A stretch of DNA of 64,000 bases from Hydrangea macrophylla (Eukaryota; Streptophyta; Magnoliopsida; Cornales; Hydrangeaceae): contig CM066988.1 in NCBI GenBank assembly GCA_033977485.1, positions 28,128,501 to 28,192,500 on the forward strand, read 5' to 3'. Positions 8,441 through 19,460 of the stretch are shown piece after piece. The notes beneath the pieces are model-generated. The model made no database searches. It saw only the letters and a program-made list of their open reading frames with translations, and had not been told where the DNA came from. How positions within the stretch are numbered: position 1 is the first letter of the stretch; each line of letters starts with the position of its first letter. A program made the translations under genes and the position numbers.

Positions 8441-11400
8441 TTAAGCGTGAGAATAGCTGGGCTCATCCAGCTGGATGTGCTCAACTTCAGAGTGGAAATT
8501 CTCCAAGAACGGCTTCAATCTTTGGCCATTGACCTTGAAACAATCATCGTTCTTGGGATTAACAATCTCGACCGCCCCATGTGGAAAAACAGTTTTTACG
8601 ATGAACGGGCCTGTCCAACGGGAACGGAGTTTTCCTGGGAAAAGGTGGAGGCGAGAGTCATACAACAATACTTTCTGCCCTGGCTCAAATGATTTACGAA
8701 AAATCGTACGATCGTGTCGAGCCTTCAACTTTTCCTTATGTAACTTTGCAGAGTCATACGCGTCTCGTCGTATTTCCTCTAGCTCTGCAAGTTGAAGCTT
8801 GCGTAGCTGACCTCCCTCTTGAATATCAAAGTTCAATGAGCGTGTCGCCCAATAAGCTTTATGTTCAATTTCAACAGGAAGGTGGCAAGCTTTCCCGTAA
8901 ACTAGTCTATACGGGGACATACCAAGATTAGTCTTATAAGCCGTACGGTATGCCCATAACGCGTCAGTTAATTTGTATGCCCAGTCTTTTCTATTGGAAC
9001 TAACCGTCTTCTCGAGAATATGCTTGATTTCTCGGTTAGCCAATTCTGCTTGCCTATTTGACTGTGGATGATAAGCAAGAGCGATTTTATGGTGGACTCC
9101 GTATTTCTTGAGAAGTGACTCCAAGGGCTTATTGCAGAAATGCTTGCCTTGGTCACTTAATAAAGCTTTCGGAGTACCAAAACGAGACAAAATATGCTCT
9201 CTTAGAAATGACATGACCGTTCTGTGGTCATTTCGTCTCGTTGGTATCGCTTCTACCCATTTGGATACATACTCCACAGCAAGGAGTATGTACTCACAGT
9301 TATTCGACTTGGGAAATGGGCCCATAAAATCTATGCCCCAACAATCGAATATCTCAATTGTGATGATAGGGGTTAAAGGCATAGAATTCCTTTTAGAAAT
9401 GGTTCCAAGCTTTTGACAGCGTTGGCATGTCTTGCAAAAGGAATAAGCATCTTTGAAGACTGTGGGCCAGTAAAAATCGCTTTGCAACACTTTTTGTGCG
9501 GTCTTCTGTGACGCGAAGTGGCCACCGCATGCCTCAGAATGGCATGACGCTAATATTACGGTTATATCCTCGTTAGGGACGCAACGCCTGATGACCTGAT
9601 CAGCACAGTATTTGAAAAGGTATGGGTCATCAAAGAAGAAATGGCGCGCGAACGAGAGGAACCGTTTCCTATCTTGATTCGACCAATGAGTTGGTGTCTC
9701 ACCCGTAACAAGGTAGTTTACCACATCAGCATACCAAGGCAGACTACTTACTGCCAGTAGCTGTTCATCTGGGAACTCATCTTTAATGGATTGGGATTCA
9801 GTGTTGTCGATAAAAGTCAACCGGGATAAATGATCCGCAACCACATTCTCTACTCCTTTCTTGTCCTTGATTGTTAAATCAAACTCTTGGAGTAAGAGTA
9901 TCCAGCGAATAAGCCGTTGTTTAGCGTCTTTCTTTGACAAAAGATACTTGAGGGCCGAATGATCTGTAAAACAGACGATTGGCGACCCTATCAGGTAAGA
10001 CCTAAACTTGTCCAGAGCGAATACTACGGCCAGCAGCTCCTTTTCAGTAGTAGTGTAATTCATTTGAGCTTCATTTAAAGTTCGGCTGGCGTAGTATATC
10101 ACATGTGGCATATTGTCCTTCCTCTGGCCTAAGACTGCGCCAATGGCGTAATCACTAGCATCGCACATTAATTCAAAAGGCAAACTCCAGTCGGGTGCCT
10201 GTATGATAGGTGCGGAGGTGAGGAGATCTTTTAGATCCTCAAAGGACTTTTGGCAACTCTCTGACCACTCGAAAGGTGCATCTTTGACAAGAAGTTGACA
10301 AAGGGGTCGAGAGATTGCACTGAAATTCTGGATAAATCGACGATAAAAACCTGCATGCCCCAAAAATGAACGAATGTCTCGCACTGTACGGGGGACAGGT
10401 AGATTTGAGATTATGTCGATCTTAGCCTTATCCACTTGGATTCCTTCATCGGATATTATGTGGCCTAGAACTATACCCTTGGTCACCATAAAGTGACACT
10501 TCTCCCAATTCAAGACTAGGTGTTTGTCCTCACACCTCATTAAAACCTGTTCGAGATTGCTGAGGCAATCCTCGAAGCTATGGCCGAATACTGAAAAGTC
10601 ATCCATGAAAACTTCAAGGATGTTTTCGACCATGTCACTAAAGATGCTTAGCATGCACCGCTGGAAGGTAGCCGGTGCATTGCATAGGCCAAACGGCATT
10701 CGTCGGTAGGCAAAAGTACCGAATGGACACGTGAATGTGGTTTTCTCCTGATCTTCAGGAGCAATCTCAATTTGATTATATCCACTGTATCCATCCAAGA
10801 AGCAGTAATACTTGTGACCCGCCACACGTTCTAGCATTTGATCCATGAATGGCAAAGGAAAATGGTCCTTTCGGGTCACAGTATTTAACTTCCTGTAGTC
10901 AATGCACATCCTCCATCCAGTGGGGACACGTGTCGATACTAATTCACCCTCTTTGTTTGGGATGACCGTTATGCCTGCTTTCTTTGGCACTACTTGGGTA
11001 GGACTAACCCAAGGACTATCAGATATTGGATATATCATCCCAACATCAAGTAGTTTAAGCACTTCCTTTTTAACTACTTCTTGCATGTTGGGATTCAGAC
11101 GCCTTTGCATTTGCCTTGAGGGTTTGGCGTCTTCCTCCAGATATATCTTGTGTGTGCATATGGATGGGCTTATGCCTTTGAGGTCAGCAATTGTCCATCC
11201 CATAGCATCTTTATGCTTTTTCAGCATTTCCACTAGCTTACTTTCCTGTTCATGAGTTAAAGCCGATGAAATAATTACAGGATAAGTTTTTCCAGTCCCT
11301 AGGAATGCATATTTCAGCTCTTTTGGAAGCTCCTTCAATTCTAATTCCGGGAACTGGAAACTAGAGGGCATTATCAACTTGGTTTTAGGAGGCAGTTGTT

Positions 11401-12262
11401 CATATGGCGTTACCCACATGCAATCGGCTCTATCCTCCTCTATCGTATCCATCATAAGACACGTCTGATTCAGGTCAGCATCCAATGGAGTTGACTCTGC
11501 AGGCTGATAGATATCGCCAAATTGAGTCATCACAACTTCCAAAGGATCTTTGTAGTCGACCAAGTCAACTTCATCTTCAATGACCGTGTCTATATAATGG
11601 ATTTCCTCCTCATCATCGTATTCTTCAGGTCGGGGATTGGAAAAGATCTTGACATTCAATGTCATGTTCCCGAATACGATTGTCATGATACCACTTCTAA
11701 TCTTGATTGTGGCATCAATAGTGTTGAGGAACGGCCGTCCAAAGATAACCGGGATATGTGCACCAGGATTAGACACAGGTTCTGTGTCCAATATCACAAA
11801 ATCCACCGGAAATACAAAAGAGTCTATTTGGACCAGGACGTCCTCTAATACCCCTCTAGGGTACTTCACAGATCTGTCTGCCAATTGCAAAGCAACTCGA
11901 GTGGGTTTGAGTTCACCCAACCCTAGCTGTTTATAGACTGAATATGGCAGCAGGTTCACGCTTGCTCCTAAATCGAGGAGTGCGTTGTCTATCTTTTGAT
12001 TCCCAATTCTGCATGAGACAGTAGGTGTACCGGGATCTTTGAGTTTTGGAGGCAACTCATTTTGAATGATCGCGCTTGCTTGGCACGCGACATACGCATG
12101 TTTCTTCACGCTTTGCCTCCTCTTGACCGTGCATAGATCTTTGAGATACTTAGCATAGGCCGGCACTTGCTTGATAGCATCTAGGAGTGGAAGGTTAATC
12201 TTAACTTGCTTAAACAATTCCAAAAACTCCTGATTCTTTGTCTCATTCTTGGGTTTCTTCAA
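8441..12262 (-). CDS. pol: Element A pol: Athila-type protease-RT-RNase H-integrase
   Basis: 1273 aa from the first ATG after the gag stop; the same frame is open up to 12382 and joins gag. In order: a protease with [12 protein letters not shown] (active-site D at ~97; DLGA is usual in Athila); a reverse transcriptase from ~410 with [11 protein letters not shown] and catalytic FMDD at 552-555; RNase H with [14 protein letters not shown] and TEKELLA; an integrase zinc-binding region with H..H and CKTCQRC; then a catalytic core with GIDFMGPF (~978), LLSDQGKHF and [12 protein letters not shown]. The integrase C-terminus has [12 protein letters not shown] and [15 protein letters not shown]. No internal stop or frameshift is seen, so the enzymes appear intact. 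Expression would normally be as a Gag-Pol polyprotein, here blocked or limited by the TAA at 12385-12383. Confidence 0.93.
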   Translation of the reverse strand: MKKPKNETKNQEFLELFKQVKINLPLLDAIKQVPAYAKYLKDLCTVKRRQSVKKHAYVACQASAIIQNELPPKLKDPGTPTVSCRIGNQKIDNALLDLGASVNLLPYSVYKQLGLGELKPTRVALQLADRSVKYPRGVLEDVLVQIDSFVFPVDFVILDTEPVSNPGAHIPVIFGRPFLNTIDATIKIRSGIMTIVFGNMTLNVKIFSNPRPEEYDDEEEIHYIDTVIEDEVDLVDYKDPLEVVMTQFGDIYQPAESTPLDADLNQTCLMMDTIEEDRADCMWVTPYEQLPPKTKLIMPSSFQFPELELKELPKELKYAFLGTGKTYPVIISSALTHEQESKLVEMLKKHKDAMGWTIADLKGISPSICTHKIYLEEDAKPSRQMQRRLNPNMQEVVKKEVLKLLDVGMIYPISDSPWVSPTQVVPKKAGITVIPNKEGELVSTRVPTGWRMCIDYRKLNTVTRKDHFPLPFMDQMLERVAGHKYYCFLDGYSGYNQIEIAPEDQEKTTFTCPFGTFAYRRMPFGLCNAPATFQRCMLSIFSDMVENILEVFMDDFSVFGHSFEDCLSNLEQVLMRCEDKHLVLNWEKCHFMVTKGIVLGHIISDEGIQVDKAKIDIISNLPVPRTVRDIRSFLGHAGFYRRFIQNFSAISRPLCQLLVKDAPFEWSESCQKSFEDLKDLLTSAPIIQAPDWSLPFELMCDASDYAIGAVLGQRKDNMPHVIYYASRTLNEAQMNYTTTEKELLAVVFALDKFRSYLIGSPIVCFTDHSALKYLLSKKDAKQRLIRWILLLQEFDLTIKDKKGVENVVADHLSRLTFIDNTESQSIKDEFPDEQLLAVSSLPWYADVVNYLVTGETPTHWSNQDRKRFLSFARHFFFDDPYLFKYCADQVIRRCVPNEDITVILASCHSEACGGHFASQKTAQKVLQSDFYWPTVFKDAYSFCKTCQRCQKLGTISKRNSMPLTPIITIEIFDCWGIDFMGPFPKSNNCEYILLAVEYVSKWVEAIPTRRNDHRTVMSFLREHILSRFGTPKALLSDQGKHFCNKPLESLLKKYGVHHKIALAYHPQSNRQAELANREIKHILEKTVSSNRKDWAYKLTDALWAYRTAYKTNLGMSPYRLVYGKACHLPVEIEHKAYWATRSLNFDIQEGGQLRKLQLAELEEIRRDAYDSAKLHKEKLKARHDRTIFRKSFEPGQKVLLYDSRLHLFPGKLRSRWTGPFIVKTVFPHGAVEIVNPKNDDCFKVNGQRLKPFLENFHSEVEHIQLDEPSYSHA

Positions 12263-12382
12263 CCGTTGAGGATAAGGTGCAGGAAAGGGGCATTTTGGTG
12301 GTTCCTCCTTAACAGATTCCTTTCCAGGCCTTCGCTCAACTTCTTCTTCTACTCTAGGAGCTTCAGTGTTTGCCTTTATTGG

Positions 12383-14002
12383 TTAGTCATTAGTAGACGG
12401 CTCCTCCCCTCGAGTAGATGGTAGCTCAACTTCTTCATCCAACACTTCCCCCTCTTTGTACACTTCGGGAGTGGACAGAGGTATGCTTTTCTCTATGATT
12501 TTTCCACTTCTCAGTGTAGTCACAGCTTTAGCATGTTCTTGATTGCTAGGACCATTGTTATGTCCCTTGGGGTTCTGAAGTGGTTGGGCAGGGAATGTTC
12601 CTCCTGAGCTCTCTTGCCGTGCATCTATCCTCTCTAACGTGGCAGACATTTTACTCATCATTTGGATGAGTTGCTGCGTTAGATTGGCATTAGCAAGTGG
12701 CTCCTCTTCTTGTACCTTCTTGTGCGGGGGCACATAGGCATTGGTTTGTGGTGCATTGGAGGGTTGAGCTTGATTGTAATTATTAGTTCTGTTTTGATTG
12801 TAATGCTGGGACGGCCTATTGTTTTGCCCTTGATATTGATTGTTGTTGTAGGGCTGCTGTTGATATTGAGTTTGGGCCCCAGCATTATTTCTCCAATCAA
12901 AACCGGGGTGATTCCATCTATTATTACTTTGAAAATTATTGTTGGAATTCCCCGCCCCTCGAAAGCCTTGCATGGCATTCATCTCTACAGGGGCTTGCTC
13001 TTGAAAATATGGCACATTAGGACAATATTGAGTTGTATGTCCCAACATGTTGCATGTGCCACATGATTCTTCAGGCATGACTTGCCTAGAACTCTCTCCT
13101 TTCATGCTTAACTCTTCTACCTTCTTTGCTAGCTCTGCATACTTAGTCATGAGGCGATCTTCATTGGTTAACTGATATAGGCTTTTCTCTTCTACACATG
13201 ATATCTGTGAGCGTGAGATATTGTCAGAATTTGACCATTCATGAGCGTACTCAGCTAACCATTCGAAATAGGCTTCGGCCTCTTCAGTGTTTTTTCGCAG
13301 AAATGGTCCAGAGCTCATTGTTTCCACCAACTTCTTTGTTTCACCATTCAATCCTTGATAAAAGAAGCTGATAGTTCGCCATTTCTCAAACCCATGGTGT
13401 GGGCAAGAGAGAAGCAAATCTTTGAAACGCTCCCACGCTTGTGTGAAGGTTTCATTGCTCTTTTGTTTGTAGGAATTGATTTGACGCTGAAGGTCTGTGG
13501 TCATGCGAGTAGGATAGAATTTCTTCAGAAACGCGGTGCTCATCGCATGCCAGGTGAAAATTGAATTAGGCTTTAGGGAGTGAAGCCATGCCTTCGCTTT
13601 ATCTTTCAAAGTGAAGGGGAATAGCATTAAATGCGTCACCTCCCTAGGATAATTTTGCGAGAATGTTTTGCAAACATCCTCGAAATCGGTGACATGTAAA
13701 TACGCCTTCTCACTTTCCATCCCATGAAAAGTGGGAAGCAATTGAATCATCCCATTGCGAAACTGAAATTCGCCATTATGCGGTGGGATTTGAATGCAAG
13801 AGGGCGTAGGTGCATGTTCTGGTTGCATAAGATCGCATAGAGGACGGAGTGCCTCATCAATTGGCACCACAACATTGTCACCATTCTCACTCTGATGATC
13901 ATCCATTGATGCAGTTGTAGTGACTATCGGGTTGATGGAGCTATCAGAGTCAGACAGGTAGAAAGGGTTTCCAAAAAATCCTTCAATAGAATTCTCGGAC
14001 AT
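12383..14002 (-). CDS. gag: Element A gag: Athila-type capsid/nucleocapsid protein
   Basis: 539 aa. The capsid-like domain is at ~70-260, with FPFTLKDKAKAWLHSL and TQAWERFKDLLLSCPHHGF, both typical of plant Gypsy gag. A single CCHC zinc knuckle, CGTCNMLGHTTQYC, is at 314-327. A Gln/Asn-rich linker (~340-420) and a Ser/Thr/Glu-rich tail follow. Gag ends in TAA (12385-12383), but the same frame continues uninterrupted into pol. The TAA is therefore either a recent mutation in a fused gag-pol gene or a readthrough stop. The ATG at 14002 lies 33 bases after a consensus 5' splice donor. Confidence 0.9.
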   Translation of the reverse strand: MSENSIEGFFGNPFYLSDSDSSINPIVTTTASMDDHQSENGDNVVVPIDEALRPLCDLMQPEHAPTPSCIQIPPHNGEFQFRNGMIQLLPTFHGMESEKAYLHVTDFEDVCKTFSQNYPREVTHLMLFPFTLKDKAKAWLHSLKPNSIFTWHAMSTAFLKKFYPTRMTTDLQRQINSYKQKSNETFTQAWERFKDLLLSCPHHGFEKWRTISFFYQGLNGETKKLVETMSSGPFLRKNTEEAEAYFEWLAEYAHEWSNSDNISRSQISCVEEKSLYQLTNEDRLMTKYAELAKKVEELSMKGESSRQVMPEESCGTCNMLGHTTQYCPNVPYFQEQAPVEMNAMQGFRGAGNSNNNFQSNNRWNHPGFDWRNNAGAQTQYQQQPYNNNQYQGQNNRPSQHYNQNRTNNYNQAQPSNAPQTNAYVPPHKKVQEEEPLANANLTQQLIQMMSKMSATLERIDARQESSGGTFPAQPLQNPKGHNNGPSNQEHAKAVTTLRSGKIIEKSIPLSTPEVYKEGEVLDEEVELPSTRGEEPSTND

Positions 14003-14116
14003 GAACTAGGAGAGTCCCTAGGGTGAGAACTTACCTAAAGAACTGAAAAGAAAAGAAAAGAAAAATAGAAAGAGATGAAGAGAGACTGAGGTAATCTAAG
14101 GAATTGATCGTCGCCT
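14003..14116 (-). other. Element A leader with a consensus splice donor
   Basis: Between primer site and gag ATG. On the sense strand TTTAG|GTAAGTTC has its intron boundary at 14035/14034, matching the plant donor consensus AG|GTAAGT. A donor just upstream of gag is where retroviruses keep their major splice donor. Spliced transcripts have been reported for some plant envelope-class elements such as Bagy-2. Use of this donor is inferred. Confidence 0.55.
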
Positions 14117-14134
14117 TCCCCGGCAATGGCGCCA
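14117..14134 (-). other. Primer binding site of element A (tRNA-Asp)
   Basis: TGGCGCCATTGCCGGGGA on the minus strand, six bases after the LTR. It pairs at 17 of 18 positions with the 3' end of plant tRNA-Asp (...CCCCGGCAACGGCGCCA). This primer is characteristic of the Athila lineage. Confidence 0.88.
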
Positions 14135-14801
14135 AAAACTTGACACGAGATTTTTCTTGTGCGCTCTTGTGCAATACCCAAGTGTAGGTAGACGTGCAAG
14201 TAATATCTGGTAAGACCAGGTCGATCCCACAGGGAAGGTGTTGACCTATTGAATTAGACTATCCTCTAAAAGAAAGCAAAATAAAATGAATAAGTTTGAA
14301 CAATGGTGCAGAACACAAAGTTCCACAAACTAGGATTACTAATGAAAATAATTAAAATTAACTAAACAATCTAACTAACTAATTAAAACAGTACTTTGAA
14401 TTAAGGCGTTTAACTTTAAAAAGAAAGCGTTGGGATTACACGAATCCGCAGTAACCTAGCCATCTACCATGCATTTGCCTTGAAGCATAATGGAGTATAT
14501 TACCTACAGTTTTCCGTATTCCTCTAAAAAATAAAGAATCCATGGCCCTTTCATGACCGGGGCCATATCATCACAGTTAAATTGAAATACGCAAAAGCGG
14601 TTTAATTCAATAGTTAAGACTCGCATCCTCAATGGTGTTAGCATTGAAGATGGTTTGCAAAATGTATTGAAAGAAAATGCCTTAGGGCCTTAGTTTTAAA
14701 ACTGTTTTGACAAACTGAGCATTTATTTGGGACAGAATGATAACAAGTCCTAAAACAAAAAGTCCTGGAATACTGCAGGGAACATCCTCAAGAATCAGGG
14801 A

Positions 14802-14922
14802 GTTCGATCGATCGACGCGCCTTCGATCGATCGAAGACCTTCATCCCTCAATCGATCGAACTGACTTCGATCGATTGACTGTCTCTGGTTCGATCGATCG
14901 AACTGACTTTGATCGATCGAAC
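14802..14922. repeat. CGATCGATCGAA array (transcribed part of the A 5' LTR)
   Basis: Counterpart of 1832-1953, differing by single C/T changes inside units, for example TTTGATCGATCGAA. Confidence 0.85.
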
Positions 14923-15338
14923 ACAGCGATTATTCTGTTGCATGGCAGAGGCTGGAGATCACTGTTTCATCATGTTCTCCCAACCTGGGACTACTCAGAC
15001 ATCGTCTGGAGTGTCACAGAACTATTTTTAACGTAAGAAAACATTAATACTCTGTTTGATTGTGAGTTTTCATAAGAAATCTAAAAAACTATGGTGTTAT
15101 CAATATTTAGCATGCAATACTATAAACTGAGCGATTAAACTATGCCTACGAAGTGCAGAATGTAAATGACAATATATAAATAACCTGAAGTGAATGATAC
15201 TTGTATTAAACTCAAGAAATCCAGTCCACAATGTATAGATTCAAGGAAAACCTACAAAAACAAACACAACTCTCTATCTCTCTCTCTAAAACTGTTAAAA
15301 CAAAAAGAGGGCGTCCTTATGGACGTGTAGAAAACGCA

Positions 15339-15346
15339 TATATATA
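15339..15346 (-). promoter_or_regulatory. Predicted TATA box, A 5' LTR
   Basis: TATATATA on the sense strand about 70 bp downstream of the 15416-15527 array. This is the copy that would drive gag-pol. Confidence 0.55.
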
Positions 15347-15415
15347 GAAAACCTATGACACTAGGGTTAAAACCCGCATTCTGCTGCGCACGCAAATGTT
15401 ACTGGAAATACCCCG

Positions 15416-15527
15416 TTCGATCGATCGAACTTCTTTCGATCGATCGAACCCTTGATCTTCAAGCGCTTCAACACTCTTCAAGCGATCGAACGCTCGATCG
15501 ATCGAACCTTCTTAGAGCGATCGAACT
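15416..15527. repeat. CGATCGATCGAA array upstream of the TATA box (A 5' LTR)
   Basis: Counterpart of 2448-2559. Its second unit is the intact TTCGATCGATCGAA, whereas the 3' LTR copy has TTCGATCTATCGAA. Confidence 0.85.
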
Positions 15528-15779
15528 CCACATTTCAGCTTTGACTTCTTTTGTTTGCATTCCAGCATTCCATTTATTCTGATGTTCATCTGTTTAGTCC
15601 GCACAGCAGTAATCTGCATAAACAACAGCTAAAACAATACAACTTATCATAGATTAATCATATTTGTATATAAATTAGCCTTGCAATGCAAATTGCGGAT
15701 AACACGGGAAATTGTGATAAAAACTAATACAATTCTTCCTTTTAGCGCGGTTGTATTTTACAAATACCCCCGCTTTGCA

Positions 15780-15784
15780 TCTGG
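15780..15784. repeat. Target site duplication of element A, right copy (TCTGG)
   Basis: Directly follows the terminal CA of A and matches 1167-1171. It lies 14-25 bp downstream of the predicted TATA box of element B's LTR, close to the expected transcription start. Confidence 0.92.
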
Positions 15785-15797
15785 TATCATAGCAGCT

Positions 15798-15805
15798 TAT
15801 TTATA
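15798..15805 (-). promoter_or_regulatory. Predicted TATA box, element B 3' LTR
   Basis: TATAAATA in sense orientation (CCCTATAAATAAGC), 45 bp downstream of a short CGATCGATCGAA array at 15850-15884. The same box is at 21307-21314 in the right LTR. Confidence 0.55.
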
Positions 15806-15849
15806 GGGTTTTTGTAGACTATACGCAACTTCTGGGAGAAAATAGAGCT

Positions 15850-15884
15850 CAAGCGATCGAGCTTAGCCCGATCGATCGAAGTTT
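15850..15884. repeat. Short palindrome array upstream of the B TATA box
   Basis: Two units (AAGCGATCGAGCTT and CCGATCGATCGAAG). The equivalent is at 21360-21402. Decayed copies (CAAGGGCTTGAACTC) follow to 15920. Confidence 0.7.
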
Positions 15885-16317
15885 CAAGGGCTTGAACTCC
15901 CTTCAAGGGCTTGAACTCTCTGATTTTGACAACTTTGGGCACCGATGGGAGAATGGCCATAACATTTCACTCGAAACCTCGGATTGACCTCCCGTTTGTG
16001 GCCACATGACCGTAACTCAAAGATCTACATTTTGCATTTCTAAGAAAATCTTCCAAATCTGAAGTATTCATTGTCAAAATTGGAGTTTTCTCAGTTGCTT
16101 CTGTTGTTTTCTTCACCAGAATTACTTTCCTTAGCTCCACTTCATTGAATTACATTCTAATACCTATAAAATAATGCATAAACATATGTTTTAACATTAA
16201 CACAATAAAAAAACATTGTTATTAGAATGTACCTAAATGTACGGATTTTGGGAATAAAAGTATGCATAAATGACCATATAATATGCTATGAGTATGCACT
16301 TTTCACCTCGAATCACA

Positions 16318-16327
16318 CCCTCCAACT
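16318..16327 (-). other. Polypurine tract of element B
   Basis: AGTTGGAGGG on the minus strand beside the LTR, embedded in GGACTAGTAATGAGCTAG, which closely matches the corresponding sequences in A and D. Confidence 0.75.
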
Positions 16328-18308
16328 AGCTCATTACTAGTCCCTAGCAATGAAGCGAACTATATCAATGTTGATTTAAACTCTAAGAATTGAAAATAAA
16401 ATAAAGTAAAAATTCTAACTCACTTTCGCAGGAATCGCGATTGCATTTAGCGTATGCAACAAGCCTTTAAGCCCCTAGGTTCCCCCTAGTGGACGAGTGT
16501 TGTCTCGTGAGGGTTTGTAGTGAATTTACCCACAAAATTCATATTTATGGTAATGGTTCTCATTTAAATGTTTTCAAGAAATATTTCCTCTCATTTAGCA
16601 ATATAGTTAAGCTCAACAGTCTTATGAAACTCTCTAGTATGCCATAGTCATGCAATACACACATTATAGTTGATCTACTATCAAAGTCATTAGAATGTTC
16701 CATACCTATTAATCTTCAACTGTGTGTGAATGGACAACCAAAATACAAAACTTTAATTTCAAAGCTCGCATAACCTAAGACACTATCAAGACGTTCATTT
16801 GACTCAACTCTCACCGGGATTACACTCTCAAGATGAAATCACTCTGAATTAGGTGTAATAATTATCACTCATGATATGGAAGCTATATAGAGTAAATGTA
16901 AATGGAATCTAATGCTTCTCATATCTAAATAGAAAAACGGCATTTTAGTGCACAAAGTCTCATGAATGGATACTTTTCACTAGAAAAGCAAGATACCATG
17001 GAGAACTCTCTCATTACCTTAACTTTAAATTCAATTTACTTAAAATCATTAGGACTTTGAAAAAGAGTTGTTAGGTGAAAGACGAAAGAGGTTCGTGATA
17101 TTTAATTGGGCCAACGGATGTGAATGGAATGTCTACTATAACTTTTCAAACTTCCCACATCTCCAATCTCTCTCTTGTCTTTTATTTTATTTTATTTTTC
17201 TTTTTTTTTTTTCACACTCTTCTTTTTATTATTATTTTTTTTCTTTTGTAACAACCATTGGCATTTTTTTTTCATGCTTTTCTTTCTCTTTTTTTTATGC
17301 TTTTCTTTTTCTTTGCCAATTTTCCTTATTCACACTAACACTTCTTATCAATGCAACACATCCCAATAACACCTAAATAAAGAACTGAAGCTTGAACTCC
17401 TAATTTGGAGTTAGGTATAGACTTTAGGATTGTGAAGACAAGGCGATTATGGTTAGGCTCAAGAGGTAAAGTAAAGGAATATCATAGAAGTAGGCCAATA
17501 TTTTATTATGCGTGTAAGGTCAAAAGATGGCCTAAATCATCTTCTACGTTAATAGGATAATTCATTTTAGTAAATTCAAGAGCTCTAAATTTGGTAAATC
17601 CTGAACATTCTCTTCTAGTGATCAGTCCAAATGAAGAAAATAAATGAGACTGCTTTTAAAAAATTAAGAGTAATTTTATAAAACCCTCAAAAAAAATAAA
17701 TGGCTTAAAAGCTCACTTGGGTTATTAGTCTCCACTACAGTCCCTCAAGGCACCTTAGTTATGCGTACTAATCCATTTTAGCTAAGTACAAGGTTGTCAC
17801 AAGGTGCTCAAGTTGTTTGAAGATTAAAAGGCACAAAACATGCTATAACTGAGATAGTAAAGAAACTACTCTAGTGTATCACCTACTAATAACATATAGA
17901 AAATAACACGAATGCATCATAACTAACTACATTAACTAAGAGAGAAATGAGAGAATCAATTTATTATCTTAAAAAAAATCAAATAAAAAGTTTAAAGTTT
18001 TGACAATTTTAATTTACTGAGTCATGTTGCTAAGCAGGTGTATTAACATTAAAGCATAAAAAGAATGAAGCGAGACATGCAATAACTCACTCCCCCTAAC
18101 TAAAACAAAACATTGTCCTCAATGTTCTAAACTAAGCAAATGGACAAATAAAGTAAAGCGAGAGAAGGAAGGATATTACCTCGAGGCGTTAATATCCATA
18201 ATTTTTTTTGTATATATATTTTTTTCTTTGTTAAGTTACCTGCAAAAATATTAGTAGCAACAAGGAAAAATAGATAATGAAATACAATTACTCAGTAAAT
18301 AAATTCGG
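16328..18308 (-). other. Element B 3' non-coding region
   Basis: No gene seen. It includes the conserved hairpin block (16425-16545), T/C-rich low complexity at 17170-17340 and an AGTTAGGGGGAG motif near 18100. ORFs at 17068-17376 are translations of T runs. Confidence 0.6.
16425..16545 (-). other. Conserved 3' block with hairpin, element B
   Basis: Matches the 2968-3090 block of A over about 120 bp, although most of the surrounding 3' region has diverged. The hairpin arms TTGCAT (16441-16446) and ATGCAA (16454-16459) are kept while the loop has changed. Confidence 0.65.
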
Positions 18309-19460
18309 TTAATCAAGATTTTTATCATAAAGTAATAACCGAAATTTTTGAGGATCTTCCCAATGAAATAATTTGACAGTGAAAAGAATGTATGGATCCA
18401 CATAAAATTGCAATTCCCCCCAACTAATGTCAGGCTCAAGGTCAGAGGAGATGATGCAAAACCTATGGCCTCTAAATTTGTTGGAGACAATTATAAGAGT
18501 TATACCACACTTTTTAGGAATTATACGCAAGAAACGATCTTTGGTGTTTGTATTTCCTATAACGGTCTCTATTTTAATACTAAAAATAGGGGGAGGACAT
18601 GGTTCGATAAACGGGGTAGGGTCTAAGTGATGTTCTAATTTAGCTTCATTACCCTCCTCTTGTATTAGAACAGAATCTATGGATATATGATCATAAGAAT
18701 TTAATTTCGGTTCTTTGTAACTAGTTTTGGATTGGACTTGGATAAAGCTATCTATTTGAGCCTCAATATCATAATTACTCAAGAAGGTCAAGCAGTCTAG
18801 AAGATTACTAGCTTCTTGTTGAAGTTTAAAATCATCTAATGTGGGCCCAATATTTTCTAAGTCTTCTCTCAAAGAATTTTGAAAGTTAAAATTCTGTGAA
18901 AAACATGTGATAGAATCCTTACCATCCTCTTCCACAATACATTCTATTTGTTCAATATTAGGGTACACATGATTTTCAAGCTCGGGATGAGAGCTTTGAT
19001 TGATAGAGAGGATAGGTGATGGGAAACTTGGTGACACCACCTCTTCGACCGAAAGAGGTGAGGGTTCATGAATATCACAAGAATCTAAATCTGATTTATA
19101 TTTATTAGTTACGTCCTCCCTAGGATCACTTTCAAAGGTAGGGGTAGAGTCAACAAGAGACTCATCTTTTCCTAATTGCGTGCAGTCACCGAAACTCTCA
19201 TTATCTGTAAAAACCTCATTCTCATCCGTGTAACTCTCCTCACTATATATGTCATCTATTGAGGTGTTCAGTACAAAGGAATTGTGCAACTTTATCCAGG
19301 CAGTGAAGGAGTTGATGTCTGGGGTTGTATATTGAGGAGAAGATGGTTCTACAACTTCATGCTCAATGGTTTGGTTTTGGAGTTCTTGTTGGGTTATGAC
19401 TTTCTCGAGTGAGTTATTGACCTCATTCGATATAAACCCATCATTTTCCTCTAATTCCAT
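18309..19460 (-). CDS. Element B private ORF: acidic protein of unknown function (3' part)
   Basis: 383 aa, Glu/Asp/Ser-rich, without gag, protease, RT or integrase motifs. Residues ~1-300 look largely disordered. The last ~85 residues (DRFLRIIPKKCGITLII onward) look folded, ending with SWGELQFYVDP and FHWEDPQKFRLLLYDKN. The Met at 19460 is probably internal: the same open sequence continues upstream through several stops to about 20020, so the intact protein would have been near 560 aa. A single large private ORF in an element without gag or pol suggests a non-autonomous family that kept this gene for its own reasons. I recognise no family. Confidence 0.55.
   Translation of the reverse strand: MELEENDGFISNEVNNSLEKVITQQELQNQTIEHEVVEPSSPQYTTPDINSFTAWIKLHNSFVLNTSIDDIYSEESYTDENEVFTDNESFGDCTQLGKDESLVDSTPTFESDPREDVTNKYKSDLDSCDIHEPSPLSVEEVVSPSFPSPILSINQSSHPELENHVYPNIEQIECIVEEDGKDSITCFSQNFNFQNSLREDLENIGPTLDDFKLQQEASNLLDCLTFLSNYDIEAQIDSFIQVQSKTSYKEPKLNSYDHISIDSVLIQEEGNEAKLEHHLDPTPFIEPCPPPIFSIKIETVIGNTNTKDRFLRIIPKKCGITLIIVSNKFRGHRFCIISSDLEPDISWGELQFYVDPYILFTVKLFHWEDPQKFRLLLYDKNLD

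Larger units (their letters stand above)
1172..15779 (-). mobile_element. Element A: complete Athila-type Gypsy LTR retrotransposon (14.6 kb)
   Basis: Bounded by 1.64 kb LTRs (1172-2811 and 14141-15779), both TG...CA, with a 5-bp TCTGG duplication. Sense is the minus strand: primer site for tRNA-Asp at 14134-14117, gag 14002-12383, pol (PR-RT-RNaseH-INT) to 8441, two small acidic ORFs, an envelope-position ORF ending at 4937, then a polypurine tract at 2823-2812. By eye the LTRs differ at about 14 positions (~99% identity), so the insertion is fairly recent. Gag and pol share a frame but are separated by one TAA. Lineage rests on the tRNA-Asp primer site, the DLGAS protease motif, the FMDD RT motif and the 3' extra ORFs. 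Confidence 0.93.
14141..15779 (-). repeat. Element A 5' LTR
   Basis: Near-identical partner of 1172-2811. It carries both arrays and the TATA-like box in the same places. Sense transcription would begin downstream of 15339 and run toward gag. Confidence 0.93.
15785..16317 (-). repeat. Element B 3' LTR, proximal part
   Basis: Continues the LTR interrupted at 1171: TATCATAGCAGCTTATTTATAG is contiguous with its partner at 21296. It ends in ...GAATCACA next to the polypurine tract. The last ~350 bases, from about 15970, have no counterpart in the truncated right LTR. Confidence 0.8.

Noticed and set aside
17068..17376. Phe-rich ORFs in element B 3' region
   Set aside because: Translation of T runs in non-coding sequence.
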